Part shown: piece by piece, positions 1 through 8,247 of the stretch
Layout of the letters: each line of letters begins with the position of its first letter
How positions within the stretch are numbered: the stretch's first letter is position 1
Origin: Ichthyenterobacterium magnum
GTDB lineage: Bacteria > Bacteroidota > Bacteroidia > Flavobacteriales > Flavobacteriaceae
Direction of reading: 5' to 3'
Assembly (NCBI RefSeq): GCF_003610635.1
Contig: NZ_RAQJ01000001.1
Span: 806,474 to 870,473, forward strand
Length of the DNA: 64,000 nucleotides
Notes under the pieces: model-generated
Database searches by the model: none
Told to the model about the DNA's origin: nothing
What the model saw: only the letters and a program-made list of their open reading frames with translations
Made by a program: the position numbers and the translations under genes

Positions 1-14
1 TACTTGCATTTATG

Positions 15-22
15 TAACTTTG
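15..22 (+). promoter_or_regulatory. -7 promoter box for hflX
   Basis: The sequence TAACTTTG fits the Bacteroidota -7 consensus TAnnTTTG exactly and lies 16 nt before the hflX start codon. Any -33 element would fall off the left edge of the window, so only half of the promoter can be judged. Confidence 0.6.
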
Positions 23-38
23 CACATTATTTTTATTT

Positions 39-1247
39 ATGATTGAGAAAAAAGACATAGAATTAGAAAAAGCTGTTTTAATTGGTGTTGTTACTAAAGC
101 GCAAAATGAAGAGCGCTCCAAAGAATATTTAGATGAGCTTGAGTTTTTAACTTACACAGCTGGAGGCGAAGTTTTAAAACGCTTTACTCAAAAAATGGAA
201 ATGCCTAATCCAAAAACATTTATTGGATCTGGTAAAATGGAAGATGTTAGACAGTTTATTGAAGACAATAATGTAGGAACCGCCATTTTTGATGATGAAC
301 TTTCTGCCGCTCAAGAACGTAATATCAGTAAAATACTAGGTTGTAAAGTATTAGACAGGACAAATCTTATTCTCGATATTTTTGCACAACGTGCTCAAAC
401 TAGTTATGCGCGCACCCAAGTAGAATTAGCACAATGTGAATATTTATTGCCGCGTTTAAAAGGAATGTGGACACACCTAGAACGCCAAAAAGGTGGTATT
501 GGAATGCGTGGTCCAGGTGAAACCGAAATAGAAACTGATAGACGTATTGTACGTGATAAAATTGCATTGCTAAAAGCAAAAATTAAAACCATTGACAAGC
601 AAATGGCTGTGCAACGTGGTAATCGCGGTAAAATGGTTAGGGTTGCTCTTGTTGGTTATACCAATGTTGGAAAATCAACTTTAATGAATGTGATTAGTAA
701 AAGTGAAGTGTTTGCAGAAAACAAACTATTTGCTACTCTTGATACAACTGTTAGAAAGGTTGTAATTCAAAACTTGCCATTTTTATTAACAGATACTGTT
801 GGGTTTATCCGAAAGCTGCCAACACAATTAATAGAGTCTTTTAAAAGTACATTAGACGAAGTTAGAGAAGCAGATTTATTGCTTCATGTTGTAGATATTT
901 CACATCCTAATTTTGAAGAACATATAGCGTCGGTAAATAAAATTTTAGGAGAGATTGATAGCTCTAATAAACCAACTATCATGGTTTTTAATAAAATTGA
1001 CACCTATACCGCTGAACCTTTTGATGATGATGATTTAGTAACCGAAAGAACATCTATACATTACACGTTAGATGAATGGAAAAAAACATGGATGAATAAA
1101 GTTGGAAACAACGCTTTATTTATTTCTGCTTTAAACAAAGAAAATCTTGAAGCATTTAAAAAGCGTGTTTATGATGAAGTACGAGAAATTCATGTCACAC
1201 GATTTCCTTATAATCATTTCTTGTATCCTGATTATACTGAAGAGTAA
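39..1247 (+). CDS. hflX: GTPase HflX
   Basis: Ribosome-associated GTPase of the HflX family, which in other bacteria binds the large subunit and splits or rescues stalled ribosomes, particularly under stress. The 402-aa product has the N-terminal HflX domain (including the glycine-rich GMRGPGETEIE segment near residue 157) followed by a G domain: P-loop GYTNVGKST near residues 206-214, G3 DTVGF near 252 and G4 NKID at 318-321. Length is normal for the family. The ATG start follows a good -7 box, and a strong hairpin terminator lies just after the stop. It is transcribed alone and convergently with the DUF3078 gene. Cytoplasmic. Identification is secure. Confidence 0.97.
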   Translation: MIEKKDIELEKAVLIGVVTKAQNEERSKEYLDELEFLTYTAGGEVLKRFTQKMEMPNPKTFIGSGKMEDVRQFIEDNNVGTAIFDDELSAAQERNISKILGCKVLDRTNLILDIFAQRAQTSYARTQVELAQCEYLLPRLKGMWTHLERQKGGIGMRGPGETEIETDRRIVRDKIALLKAKIKTIDKQMAVQRGNRGKMVRVALVGYTNVGKSTLMNVISKSEVFAENKLFATLDTTVRKVVIQNLPFLLTDTVGFIRKLPTQLIESFKSTLDEVREADLLLHVVDISHPNFEEHIASVNKILGEIDSSNKPTIMVFNKIDTYTAEPFDDDDLVTERTSIHYTLDEWKKTWMNKVGNNALFISALNKENLEAFKKRVYDEVREIHVTRFPYNHFLYPDYTEE

Positions 1248-1249
1248 AT

Positions 1250-1281
1250 AAAAAAAGCACGCTAATTAGCGTGCTTTTTTT
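1250..1281. terminator. Bidirectional intrinsic terminator between hflX and DUF3078 gene
   Basis: An A-run, the stem AGCACGCT, loop AATT, the complementary stem AGCGTGCT and a T-run form a near-perfect palindrome. A-tract and T-tract on opposite sides let it stop transcription from either convergent gene. Confidence 0.9.
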
Positions 1282-1297
1282 ATTTACTGAGGTATTA

Positions 1298-2239
1298 TTA
1301 AAACTTATAACTAAGTCCTAAAGTCCAGTACGTTTGTAAATCATTATCTACATTACCAAATGTAGGTGTTGGGTCAGTACCCATTGGATCAAAACGCCCT
1401 AAAGCATAATTTAATGCTTCTTGCTTATTGCTTCTTAAACCAAAGTCAAAACCAACTCCAATCATTTTCCATAACGTGTATCCAAAAGAGTTTGTCCAGG
1501 TCCAATTAGAAAGGTCTCCGCTTTTATAACTTTGAAACATTGATAGATTAGATTTAAAACCTATAGCTCCAATTTGTCTTGTGTAATCTGCTACAATCTT
1601 TGCTCCTAAAGACGAATCAAAAATAGCATCATTATCAGCAAATACAAAGTTGTAATTTAAAGGATGAATAACAACGATTAAATCTTGAATTGGTGTCCAT
1701 GTTGCACCAACACCAACATCTAAATATCCTGGGTCGTTAAAGTTGTCTAATAATGTTGTTCTATATTCTGTTAATCCTGAAACAGCCCATTTTTCACTCA
1801 GTTTTCTTCCGTATAAAGATGAAATGTTAAATACATCTGTTGTTGGGTTAAAATCATCGTCATCTAAATCTGTATCCTTGTCATCTAATTTTACCCAGTT
1901 TAAATTAGTAGTTAATGCATTTCTCCAAAAGAATTTATCTTGAAGTAAATTAGCATACCCATTAACTGTAAAGCCAATATTTCCTGATGAATTATTTGGT
2001 GTTCCTTGAGCATACCAATTATTGAAGTTTGATAAACTTCCTCCAATAGTTCCAAAAGCTCCAATTTTCCAACCTGGAAGTGCATCTATTTGAGCTTGTA
2101 TTGCATCTGCTTCTCCTTGCAATGCATCAGCAGCAGCTTGCTTTTCTGCTTTTTGAGCTTCTAATTCTTCTTTTGTTTGAGAAAAACCAAAAGTAACTAT
2201 TAACATTAATAATACTGTAAAAAGTGATTTTTTATTCAT
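1298..2239 (-). CDS. DUF3078 domain protein, probable outer-membrane beta-barrel
   Basis: Exported 313-aa protein of unknown function. Residues 1-20 are a typical signal peptide ending in FSQ. Residues about 22-50 are Ala/Glu/Gln-rich and look like a short coiled coil. The rest alternates aromatic and polar residues and ends in SYKF, the terminal aromatic expected of an outer-membrane barrel. The WKIGAFGTIGGSLSNFNNW region resembles DUF3078 proteins found widely in Bacteroidota. It has its own strong promoter, so although it lies downstream of the suf genes it need not be co-transcribed with them. Function unknown; barrel topology is inferred. Confidence 0.8.
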   Translation of the reverse strand: MNKKSLFTVLLMLIVTFGFSQTKEELEAQKAEKQAAADALQGEADAIQAQIDALPGWKIGAFGTIGGSLSNFNNWYAQGTPNNSSGNIGFTVNGYANLLQDKFFWRNALTTNLNWVKLDDKDTDLDDDDFNPTTDVFNISSLYGRKLSEKWAVSGLTEYRTTLLDNFNDPGYLDVGVGATWTPIQDLIVVIHPLNYNFVFADNDAIFDSSLGAKIVADYTRQIGAIGFKSNLSMFQSYKSGDLSNWTWTNSFGYTLWKMIGVGFDFGLRSNKQEALNYALGRFDPMGTDPTPTFGNVDNDLQTYWTLGLSYKF

Positions 2240-2275
2240 TTTTCAAATTTTAATTAATTCTATTTAAAGATTTTG

Positions 2276-2306
2276 CAAATATAAGTCATAGATGTTTTCG
2301 TACAAA
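2276..2306 (-). promoter_or_regulatory. Promoter of the DUF3078 gene (TTTG-N19-TATATTTG)
   Basis: On the minus strand TTTG (2306-2303) and TATATTTG (2283-2276) are separated by exactly 19 nt, a textbook Bacteroidota primary-sigma promoter. The expected 5' leader is about 30 nt. Confidence 0.8.
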
Positions 2307-2375
2307 AATAAGAACTCACATATAATCTTTATAAAACACATATGGTTAAGACACGTACTAAAATACTAAGTCACT

Positions 2376-2882
2376 CTATTTCTTTTTGAATAATGGCACT
2401 GCAGAACATGCTTCACCATACATTATAGATTTAGCAATTGGAGTAAGTTTTTGAGCCAATTGTAAATAAGCACTTTCTGGAACTGGTTTATTTGAGCATC
2501 CTTTAATTATTATTGGTTTGTCTTTATATAAAGACACCTCTATATTGTTAATGATGTCTTGATAAATAGATGTTTCTAAAGTTTCGAGGTTTCCTATACT
2601 CGTTTTTTTAGCATAAGGTTCTAAATTAATACTTAAAAGCATGTAAGCCCAAGCTGGTATGATAGCATCTGTAGAACATGTAAGTGCTACATACGCATCT
2701 TTATATTGAGACCAATCATGAGTAGCCACATAATTTCTAAATTCTTTTTCGCGAAGCACAAAACCCTCAAATAGCCAATCTTTAATATCAAATAAAACAC
2801 GCTTGCCTATTGGATAATAATCTTCCAAATCGACAACAACTAATTTGCTATTAGCTACTCTATTTATGATTTCGTCTGACAT
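2376..2882 (-). CDS. DUF2480 family protein
   Basis: 168-aa protein matching the DUF2480 family of Bacteroidota (start MSDEIINRVANSKLVVVDLE, with LEDYYP and DIKDWLFEG segments). Two cysteines are well placed to be functional: ALTCSTDAI mid-protein and IIKGCSNKPVP near residue 136; a third lies in GEACSA. The biochemical role is not known to me. It is the last gene of the suf cluster, 49 nt after the DUF59 gene, and this position suggests a link to iron-sulfur biogenesis. That link is inference from context only. No signal peptide; cytoplasmic. Confidence 0.8.
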   Translation of the reverse strand: MSDEIINRVANSKLVVVDLEDYYPIGKRVLFDIKDWLFEGFVLREKEFRNYVATHDWSQYKDAYVALTCSTDAIIPAWAYMLLSINLEPYAKKTSIGNLETLETSIYQDIINNIEVSLYKDKPIIIKGCSNKPVPESAYLQLAQKLTPIAKSIMYGEACSAVPLFKKK

Positions 2883-2931
2883 ATATAAAACCTCTCAATT
2901 ATGACCTAGATAACATTTAATTTTAAACTAA

Positions 2932-3255
2932 TTAAAGCATTCCTAATTCTAACTTAGCTTCTTCACTCATTAAATCTTGAGTCCAAGGTGGGTCAAAAGT
3001 AATTTCTACTTCAGCAGATTTTACTTCGTTTAATGATTTTACTTTTTCTTCAACTTCTAATGGTAAAGTCTCAGCTACAGGACAATTAGGTGTTGTTAAA
3101 GTCATTAAAATTTTAACGTCGTAATCTTCATTTACAAAAACATCGTAAATTAATCCTAATTCATAAATATCTACAGGAATTTCTGGGTCGTAAATCGTTT
3201 TTAATACATTTACTATTTTTTCACCTAACGCGTTAGTATCTATAGTTGTTTCCAT
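2932..3255 (-). CDS. sufT: SUF-system DUF59/MIP18 family protein (SufT-like)
   Basis: 107-aa protein of the DUF59 (MIP18/PaaD-like) family, members of which assist maturation or transfer of Fe-S clusters. The diagnostic DPEIPVDIYELGLIY segment lies near residues 23-37. The conserved cysteine is in the TTPNCPVAETLP motif near residue 60, and DPPWTQDLMSEEAK matches the family's C-terminal end. It starts 2 nt after the sufE stop codon, so the two are almost certainly co-transcribed. The symbol sufT is used for this family in SUF operons; the precise biochemical step it performs here is not shown by the sequence. Confidence 0.88.
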   Translation of the reverse strand: METTIDTNALGEKIVNVLKTIYDPEIPVDIYELGLIYDVFVNEDYDVKILMTLTTPNCPVAETLPLEVEEKVKSLNEVKSAEVEITFDPPWTQDLMSEEAKLELGML

Positions 3256-3257
3256 TT

Positions 3258-3680
3258 TTAATTTAATTGTGTTTGGTATGCAATTGCATACATTTTAAGT
3301 TGTTTCACCATACTTACCAAACCATTTGCTCTTGTTGGTGATAAATGATCTTTAAGCCCAATTTTATCTATAAAATCTGTATTGGCTTCAATGATATCTT
3401 TTGGATGCTGATTAGAAAATGTTCGAATTAAAATAGCGATAATGCCTTTGGTTATAATAGCATCACTATCTGCAGTAAACTCTACTTTATCAGCATTCAT
3501 TTCTGCATGTACCCAAACTTTACTTTGGCATCCTTTTATAATATTGTTTTCTGTTTTATACTGTTGGTCAATTAAAGGTAAATCTTTACCTAAATCAATC
3601 ATATATTGATAACGTTCTTCCCAATCTTCAAACATTGAAAATTCGTCTATTATTTCTTCTTGAATTTCTTGAATACTCAC
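3258..3680 (-). CDS. sufE: Sulfur acceptor protein SufE
   Basis: SufE takes persulfide sulfur from the cysteine desulfurase SufS and passes it to the SufBCD scaffold. The catalytic cysteine is in IKGCQSK; with the start chosen here it is residue 51, the same number as the active cysteine of the Escherichia coli protein. The reading frame is open back to a TTG at 3698, but the family normally begins M(S/T)IxEIQ. The GTG at 3680-3678 (reading SIQEIQEEI) therefore fits better and gives 140 residues. It lies within the suf gene cluster, downstream of sufS and a small hypothetical gene. Confidence 0.93.
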   Translation of the reverse strand: MSIQEIQEEIIDEFSMFEDWEERYQYMIDLGKDLPLIDQQYKTENNIIKGCQSKVWVHAEMNADKVEFTADSDAIITKGIIAILIRTFSNQHPKDIIEANTDFIDKIGLKDHLSPTRANGLVSMVKQLKMYAIAYQTQLN

Positions 3681-3712
3681 AACATACTTTTTTAACAAAG
3701 ATACACTATAAT

Positions 3713-4204
3713 CTAGTTTTTTTGAACCTCTTCTTTCATAGAGATTAACTTATTTACAAGCTCATTAATTAACTTTGGCGGACGTCCATGATCAAAACCA
3801 TTTGTTATATACGATTCATCTTTGGTGTCTATTTTTAAAGTAGCCATAGGCTTCTCATCATGTCTAAATGTTGTTGAAGGTGGTTCTAATTCTGGTAAGA
3901 TTTTTGTGTCTAAAGCAGTATACAAACCCATAAGCTCATCCCATTCTTTTTCTGGACATGCAAAAGTTACTTTATCTTTAAAATCTCGTTCTTTAGCAAA
4001 AGAAATAGAGTCTTTATTGACCCAAATTATTTCAAAAAACCCTCTTGTTGATGTACGGTATGTAAAGGCTAAACTATCTTGTTCTTGCTTCGAAACTCTT
4101 AAAAATTCTTCAGTAGCGTTATTTTCAGAAATGGTTTGTAACTGTTTTTGGTCACATTCTTTTGTCAACAAAACTATTGCCAATATGCTCATTACTATTT
4201 TCAT
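3713..4204 (-). CDS. Hypothetical exported protein within the suf cluster
   Basis: 163-aa protein I do not recognise as a named family. It opens with a short hydrophobic segment (MKIVMSILAIVLL) followed by TKEC, which could be a signal peptide or a poor lipoprotein box; the residues before the cysteine do not fit the usual pattern. The rest is soluble-looking, with a conserved-looking GFDHGRPPKLINELVN segment near the C-terminus. It sits between sufS (142-nt gap) and sufE (14 nt or more, depending on the SufE start), so it is probably read with sufE. A possible own promoter in the upstream gap was not identified. Function unknown. Confidence 0.7.
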   Translation of the reverse strand: MKIVMSILAIVLLTKECDQKQLQTISENNATEEFLRVSKQEQDSLAFTYRTSTRGFFEIIWVNKDSISFAKERDFKDKVTFACPEKEWDELMGLYTALDTKILPELEPPSTTFRHDEKPMATLKIDTKDESYITNGFDHGRPPKLINELVNKLISMKEEVQKN

Positions 4205-4346
4205 GTGTCTTTATTTATTTTATTAAATCGGTCACATGCTGTTCGCTTTAGTCATTCCTCTAAAGGATGAAAACTCTTAGCATGCTCGTTTCATATGTTC
4301 TAAGTATTACTTATTTATAAATAACTTACAAAAAAGAAGCCAAATT

Positions 4347-5561
4347 TTAAGACAACATCATTTTTGCTTTCTTAACACCTTCAACTAAAGCATCAATTTC
4401 TGTTTTAGTATTATAAAATGCAAATGACGCTCTAATGGTTCCTGGAATCTTATAGAAATCCATAATTGGTTGTGCACAATGATGTCCTGTACGCACTGCA
4501 ATTCCCATTTTATCTAAAATTGTTCCAACATCATAAGGATGAATCCCTTCTAAGTTAAAAGAAATCACTGATGTTTTATGCTTAGAAGTTCCATAAATCT
4601 TTAAGCCTTCAATCTCTAAAAGTTTTTGAGTGCCATAATCCAACAATTCATTTTCATAACTAGCAATAGCATCAAAGCCTATATTATCCATATAGTTTAT
4701 GGCTGCTCCAAAGGCAATGCCACCACAAATATTTGGTGTTCCAGCTTCAAATTTATGAGGCAACTCTGCATAAGTTGTTTTTTTAAACGTAACCTCAGCA
4801 ATCATTTCTCCACCACCTTGATATGGCGGCAATTTGTTAAGCCATACTTCTTTTCCATATAACACACCAACACCTGTTGGTCCACACATTTTGTGTGCAG
4901 AAGCTACATAAAAATCAACATCTAACGCTTGAACATCTGTTTTTACGTGAGGACACGCTTGAGCACCATCAACTAAAACAGCAGCTCCAACATTATGTGC
5001 TTTATCAATAATTTCTTTGATAGGATTAATGGTTCCTAAAGCATTTGAAATATGATTTACAAAAACTAGTTTTGTTTTATTTGAAAGCAAAGCGTCATAA
5101 TCACTCATGACTAATTCGCCTTCAACATTCATAGGTATAACCTTTAAAATCGCTCCTGTACGTTCACACAACATTTGCCAAGGCACAATATTACTATGAT
5201 GCTCTAACGTCGAAACAATAACCTCATCACCCTTTTTTAATAAGGCTGAAAATCCATTTGCAACTAAATTAATACTATGTGTTGTACCTGAAGTAAAAAT
5301 AATTTCGTGTGCATGCTTTGCATTAAAATGATTTTGAATGGTTTGCCTTGCCGCTTCGTATTTGTCTGTTGCTTCTTGACTCAATGTATGAACACCTCTA
5401 TGAATATTTGCATTGTAGTTTGAATAATAATCTACAATAGCATCAATAACCTGTTGCGGTGTTTGTGATGTTGCTGCATTATCAAAATACACCAAGGGTT
5501 TACCATTAACATGTCTTGAAAGTATTGGGAAATCTTTTCTTATGTTTTCTACTTTTAACAT
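4347..5561 (-). CDS. sufS: Cysteine desulfurase SufS
   Basis: PLP-dependent class-V aminotransferase-fold enzyme that removes sulfur from cysteine (and selenium from selenocysteine) and delivers it to SufE. The PLP lysine is K224 in ASAHKMCGPTG. The active-site cysteine is C362 in GHHCAQP, within the RTGHHCAQPxM pattern of SufS (group II desulfurases). The frame extends one codon upstream to a TTG at 5564, but the ATG at 5561-5559 (MLKVENIRKDFPIL) is the natural start and gives 404 aa. It follows sufD by 18 nt. Cytoplasmic. Identification is secure. Confidence 0.97.
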   Translation of the reverse strand: MLKVENIRKDFPILSRHVNGKPLVYFDNAATSQTPQQVIDAIVDYYSNYNANIHRGVHTLSQEATDKYEAARQTIQNHFNAKHAHEIIFTSGTTHSINLVANGFSALLKKGDEVIVSTLEHHSNIVPWQMLCERTGAILKVIPMNVEGELVMSDYDALLSNKTKLVFVNHISNALGTINPIKEIIDKAHNVGAAVLVDGAQACPHVKTDVQALDVDFYVASAHKMCGPTGVGVLYGKEVWLNKLPPYQGGGEMIAEVTFKKTTYAELPHKFEAGTPNICGGIAFGAAINYMDNIGFDAIASYENELLDYGTQKLLEIEGLKIYGTSKHKTSVISFNLEGIHPYDVGTILDKMGIAVRTGHHCAQPIMDFYKIPGTIRASFAFYNTKTEIDALVEGVKKAKMMLS

Positions 5562-5579
5562 CAATTGTTTTTAAATAGA

Positions 5580-6893
5580 TTACAAATCAAACCCAATATT
5601 TACACCTAGTTTAGTAGCTATAATTTTTGTGATACGTTGTTTTAATTCAGGAATTTTTACTGAGCTTAAAACATTATTACTAAAGGCATACATTAATAAA
5701 GCTTTGGCTTCTTTTTGAGGAATACCACGTGAACGCATATAAAACATTGCGCTTTCATCTAACTGCCCAATAGTACATCCATGAGAACATTTAACATCAT
5801 CGGCAAAAATTTCTAATTGCGGTTTAGTATTTATAGATGCTTTATCACTAAGCAAGATATTATTGTTGGCTTGAAATGCATTAGTTTTTTGAGCTTCCTT
5901 TTCTACAACAACTTTTCCGTTAAAAACGCCTGTAGCATTATCACCAAAAATACCTTTATAATCTTGGTGGCTTTCACAATTTGGCTCAATATGATGTACT
6001 AAAGTATTATGGTCTACATGTTGCTTTTCTCCAATTATGGTTATCCCTTTCATTGTAGAATCGATACGCTCTCCATTTTGATAAAAATTCAGGTTATTAC
6101 GTGTTAGTTGTCCACCAAACGAAAATGTATGAACTGAAACATGACTTTCTCTTTTTTGGTTGATAAATGTATTATCTATTAGAGATGCATTTTTATTGTC
6201 ATTCTGAATTTTATAGTAATCTACAATAGCACGTTTGTTTGCAAATATTTCTGTAACACTATTCGTTAATACTGGATTATCTGTTAAACTCTGGTGACGT
6301 TCAATAATTTGAACATGAGCGTTTTCGTCTACTACAACTAAGTTACGTGGTTGCAACATTAATGCAGCTTCGTTACCAGTAGAAAAATGTAGAATTTGAA
6401 TTGGTTTTTCTACCAATTTATTTTTTGGAATATGAATATAAGCACCTTCTTGAGAGAATGCCGTATTTAACGATGATAGACTATCTTTAGTGGCTATTTT
6501 ATTAAAATAATTTTCAATAACTAAACGATATTTTGGCTTTGTTAAAGCTGCAGACATTAAACACACATCTATACCGTCATGTGTTGTTTGTGATAAATGT
6601 GATGAATATTTCCCGTCAATAAATATAATCTTATACGAGTCTATATCATGAATGAAGTATTTTTTAACATCTGTATATTCAATAGCATTTTCTTGTTTTG
6701 GAAACACACTAAAATCAGACTTTAAAACACTTTTAAGTGATGTGTATTTCCAATCTTCGTCTTTTTTTGTAGGGAAACCTTTCGCTTCAAAGGTTTTTAT
6801 AGCTTCACTTCTAACATCATGAATAGGAGTTTCTACATCAACTCTGTTTTCAAATGCTAAAAACGATGATACTAATTTTTCTTTTAAATCCAT
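5580..6893 (-). CDS. sufD: Fe-S cluster assembly scaffold subunit SufD
   Basis: 437-aa SufD, partner of SufB and SufC in the SufBC2D scaffold. The C-terminal half carries the repetitive beta-helix core (QRNLVVVDENAHVQIIERH, then NFYQNGERIDSTMKG, VDHNTLVHHIEPN). The family's end signature follows, with a conserved cysteine and histidine in DDVKCSHGCTIGQLDE and SRGIPQKEAKALLMYAF. Length is usual. It lies 76 nt after sufC; that gap holds a low-complexity CAGT-rich stretch rather than a clear promoter. Identification is secure. Confidence 0.96.
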   Translation of the reverse strand: MDLKEKLVSSFLAFENRVDVETPIHDVRSEAIKTFEAKGFPTKKDEDWKYTSLKSVLKSDFSVFPKQENAIEYTDVKKYFIHDIDSYKIIFIDGKYSSHLSQTTHDGIDVCLMSAALTKPKYRLVIENYFNKIATKDSLSSLNTAFSQEGAYIHIPKNKLVEKPIQILHFSTGNEAALMLQPRNLVVVDENAHVQIIERHQSLTDNPVLTNSVTEIFANKRAIVDYYKIQNDNKNASLIDNTFINQKRESHVSVHTFSFGGQLTRNNLNFYQNGERIDSTMKGITIIGEKQHVDHNTLVHHIEPNCESHQDYKGIFGDNATGVFNGKVVVEKEAQKTNAFQANNNILLSDKASINTKPQLEIFADDVKCSHGCTIGQLDESAMFYMRSRGIPQKEAKALLMYAFSNNVLSSVKIPELKQRITKIIATKLGVNIGFDL

Positions 6894-6969
6894 TTTGTTC
6901 AGTTTTCAGTATTCAGTCTCAGTGAACAGTAATGCCTGTAATACTAGAGCTGTAAACTGTGTACTAATT

Positions 6970-7722
6970 TTACACGTTCACTTCTTCTTTAATCCAGTCG
7001 TAGCCTTTTTCTTCAAGTTCATGAGCTAATTCTTTAGTTCCTGATTTTACAATTTTTCCATTGTATAATACATGAACAAAATCTGGAACTATATAATCAA
7101 GTAAACGTTGGTAATGTGTAATTACAATAACTGCATTGTCTTTACTTTTAAGCTTATTAACGCCATTGGCAACTATACGAAGCGCATCGATATCTAATCC
7201 TGAATCGGTTTCATCAAGTATAGCTAACTTAGGTTCTAACATTGCCATTTGAAAAATTTCGTTACGCTTTTTTTCTCCTCCTGAAAATCCTTCGTTTAAA
7301 GAGCGAGATAAAAATTTTCTATCTATCTCAAGCATTTCAGATTTTTCTCGAATTAGTTTTAGCATGTCTTTTGCTGGCATGTCTCCTAATCCTTTAGCTT
7401 TTCTAGTTTCGTTAATTGCTGTCTTCATAAAATTAGTAACACTAACTCCAGGAATTTCTACAGGATATTGAAACGACAAAAAGATGCCTTTATGTGCACG
7501 TTCTTCGGCTGCAAGCTCATCTATATTTTCTTCGTCAAGAAGTATTTCTCCTTGCTTAACTTCATACTCTTCTTTACCTGCTATAACAGAAGCTAATGTA
7601 CTCTTTCCAGAACCATTTGGTCCCATAATAGCATGAACTTCTCCAGCTTTAACCTCAAGGTTAATTCCTTTTAAAATTCCTTTATCTTCAACACTTGCGT
7701 GTAAATTATTTATCTTTAACAT
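6970..7722 (-). CDS. sufC: Fe-S assembly ATPase SufC
   Basis: 250-aa ABC-type ATPase of the SufBCD scaffold; ATP binding drives the rearrangement that lets clusters form on SufB/SufD. Walker A GPNGSGKST is at residues 34-42. The ABC signature is FSGGEKKRNEI, in which the KKR(N)E variant is typical of SufC. Walker B is LAILDETDSGLDID and the switch histidine is in VITHYQRLLDY. No membrane segments. It follows the small lipoprotein gene by 7 nt. Identification is secure. Confidence 0.97.
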   Translation of the reverse strand: MLKINNLHASVEDKGILKGINLEVKAGEVHAIMGPNGSGKSTLASVIAGKEEYEVKQGEILLDEENIDELAAEERAHKGIFLSFQYPVEIPGVSVTNFMKTAINETRKAKGLGDMPAKDMLKLIREKSEMLEIDRKFLSRSLNEGFSGGEKKRNEIFQMAMLEPKLAILDETDSGLDIDALRIVANGVNKLKSKDNAVIVITHYQRLLDYIVPDFVHVLYNGKIVKSGTKELAHELEEKGYDWIKEEVNV

Positions 7723-7729
7723 ATGTAAT

Positions 7730-8158
7730 TTATGATCCTAATTTTATAACGTCGTTTTCTTTAGGATTTAATTTTTCGACTTTAATAATCTCTTTAATTG
7801 TTACTCTAAATGGCCAACCTTCTTCACTTTCTGGCTTTGGAGAAATTTCACCTCTCACAGTAACTTTAACCATATCTGTAGCTTCAACTTTTAATGGTTT
7901 TGCCTGTTTTTCTAACTCATGTAATTTTTCATCAATAACAACACCATAAACCTCTGTTGGTGTTTGTAAAACAGCTGCATCTGCATAGTAAATATAATCA
8001 CCTCTTAACGTAGTTAATCCATCATTTTGCTTTGCAGTTTTTTCTCCAATATCAACTTTATCTTCTGCTATAACTTCTTTTTCTATTTCTTTTTTTGCAT
8101 CGTTTTTACAAGCTGTAAAAACTGTAATAATTGATAATAAAATGATTACTTTTTTCAT
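7730..8158 (-). CDS. Lipoprotein of unknown function encoded between sufB and sufC
   Basis: 142-aa protein with a clean lipoprotein signal (MKKVIILLSIITVFTAC; lipobox FTAC at residues 14-17) followed by a charged KNDAKKEIEKE linker. The rest is a small domain with alternating beta-type segments (YGVVIDEKLHE, VKVTVRGEIS, PFRVTIKEIIKVEKLN), possibly an OB-like barrel. I do not recognise a named family. An envelope lipoprotein interrupting sufB-sufC is unexpected, since the SUF machinery is cytoplasmic. It is 7 nt from sufC, so co-transcription is likely. Whether it has any iron-sulfur role is unknown. Confidence 0.78.
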   Translation of the reverse strand: MKKVIILLSIITVFTACKNDAKKEIEKEVIAEDKVDIGEKTAKQNDGLTTLRGDYIYYADAAVLQTPTEVYGVVIDEKLHELEKQAKPLKVEATDMVKVTVRGEISPKPESEEGWPFRVTIKEIIKVEKLNPKENDVIKLGS

Positions 8159-8164
8159 ATTTAT

Positions 8165-8242
8165 CTTCCGTGGAAATGGAAGTCTTTTTAGTTAAACTTT
8201 AATTCAAACTTGTATTTATTAAGATTCCCATTTTCATGGGAA
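8165..8242. repeat. Two small palindromic hairpins between sufB and the lipoprotein gene
   Basis: CTTCC-N8-GGAAG at 8165-8182 and TTCCCA-N6-TGGGAA at 8225-8242 form two stem-loops in the 89-nt sufB-lipoprotein gap. The second resembles the GATTCCC...GGGAA hairpin repeats scattered through many flavobacterial genomes. Within an mRNA they could mark a processing or stability boundary. No U-tract follows, so they are not clear terminators. Confidence 0.6.
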
Positions 8243-8247
8243 CATGT

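Noticed and set aside
4311-4324. Perfect 14-nt palindrome TTATTTATAAATAA upstream of the hypothetical gene between sufS and sufE
   Set aside because: Only A and T, so such palindromes are common by chance in AT-rich sequence; no fixed position relative to a promoter.
6897-6963. CAGT-rich repetitive stretch between sufC and sufD that could look like a short tandem repeat
   Set aside because: Degenerate units and no hairpin or reading frame; treated as low-complexity spacer.
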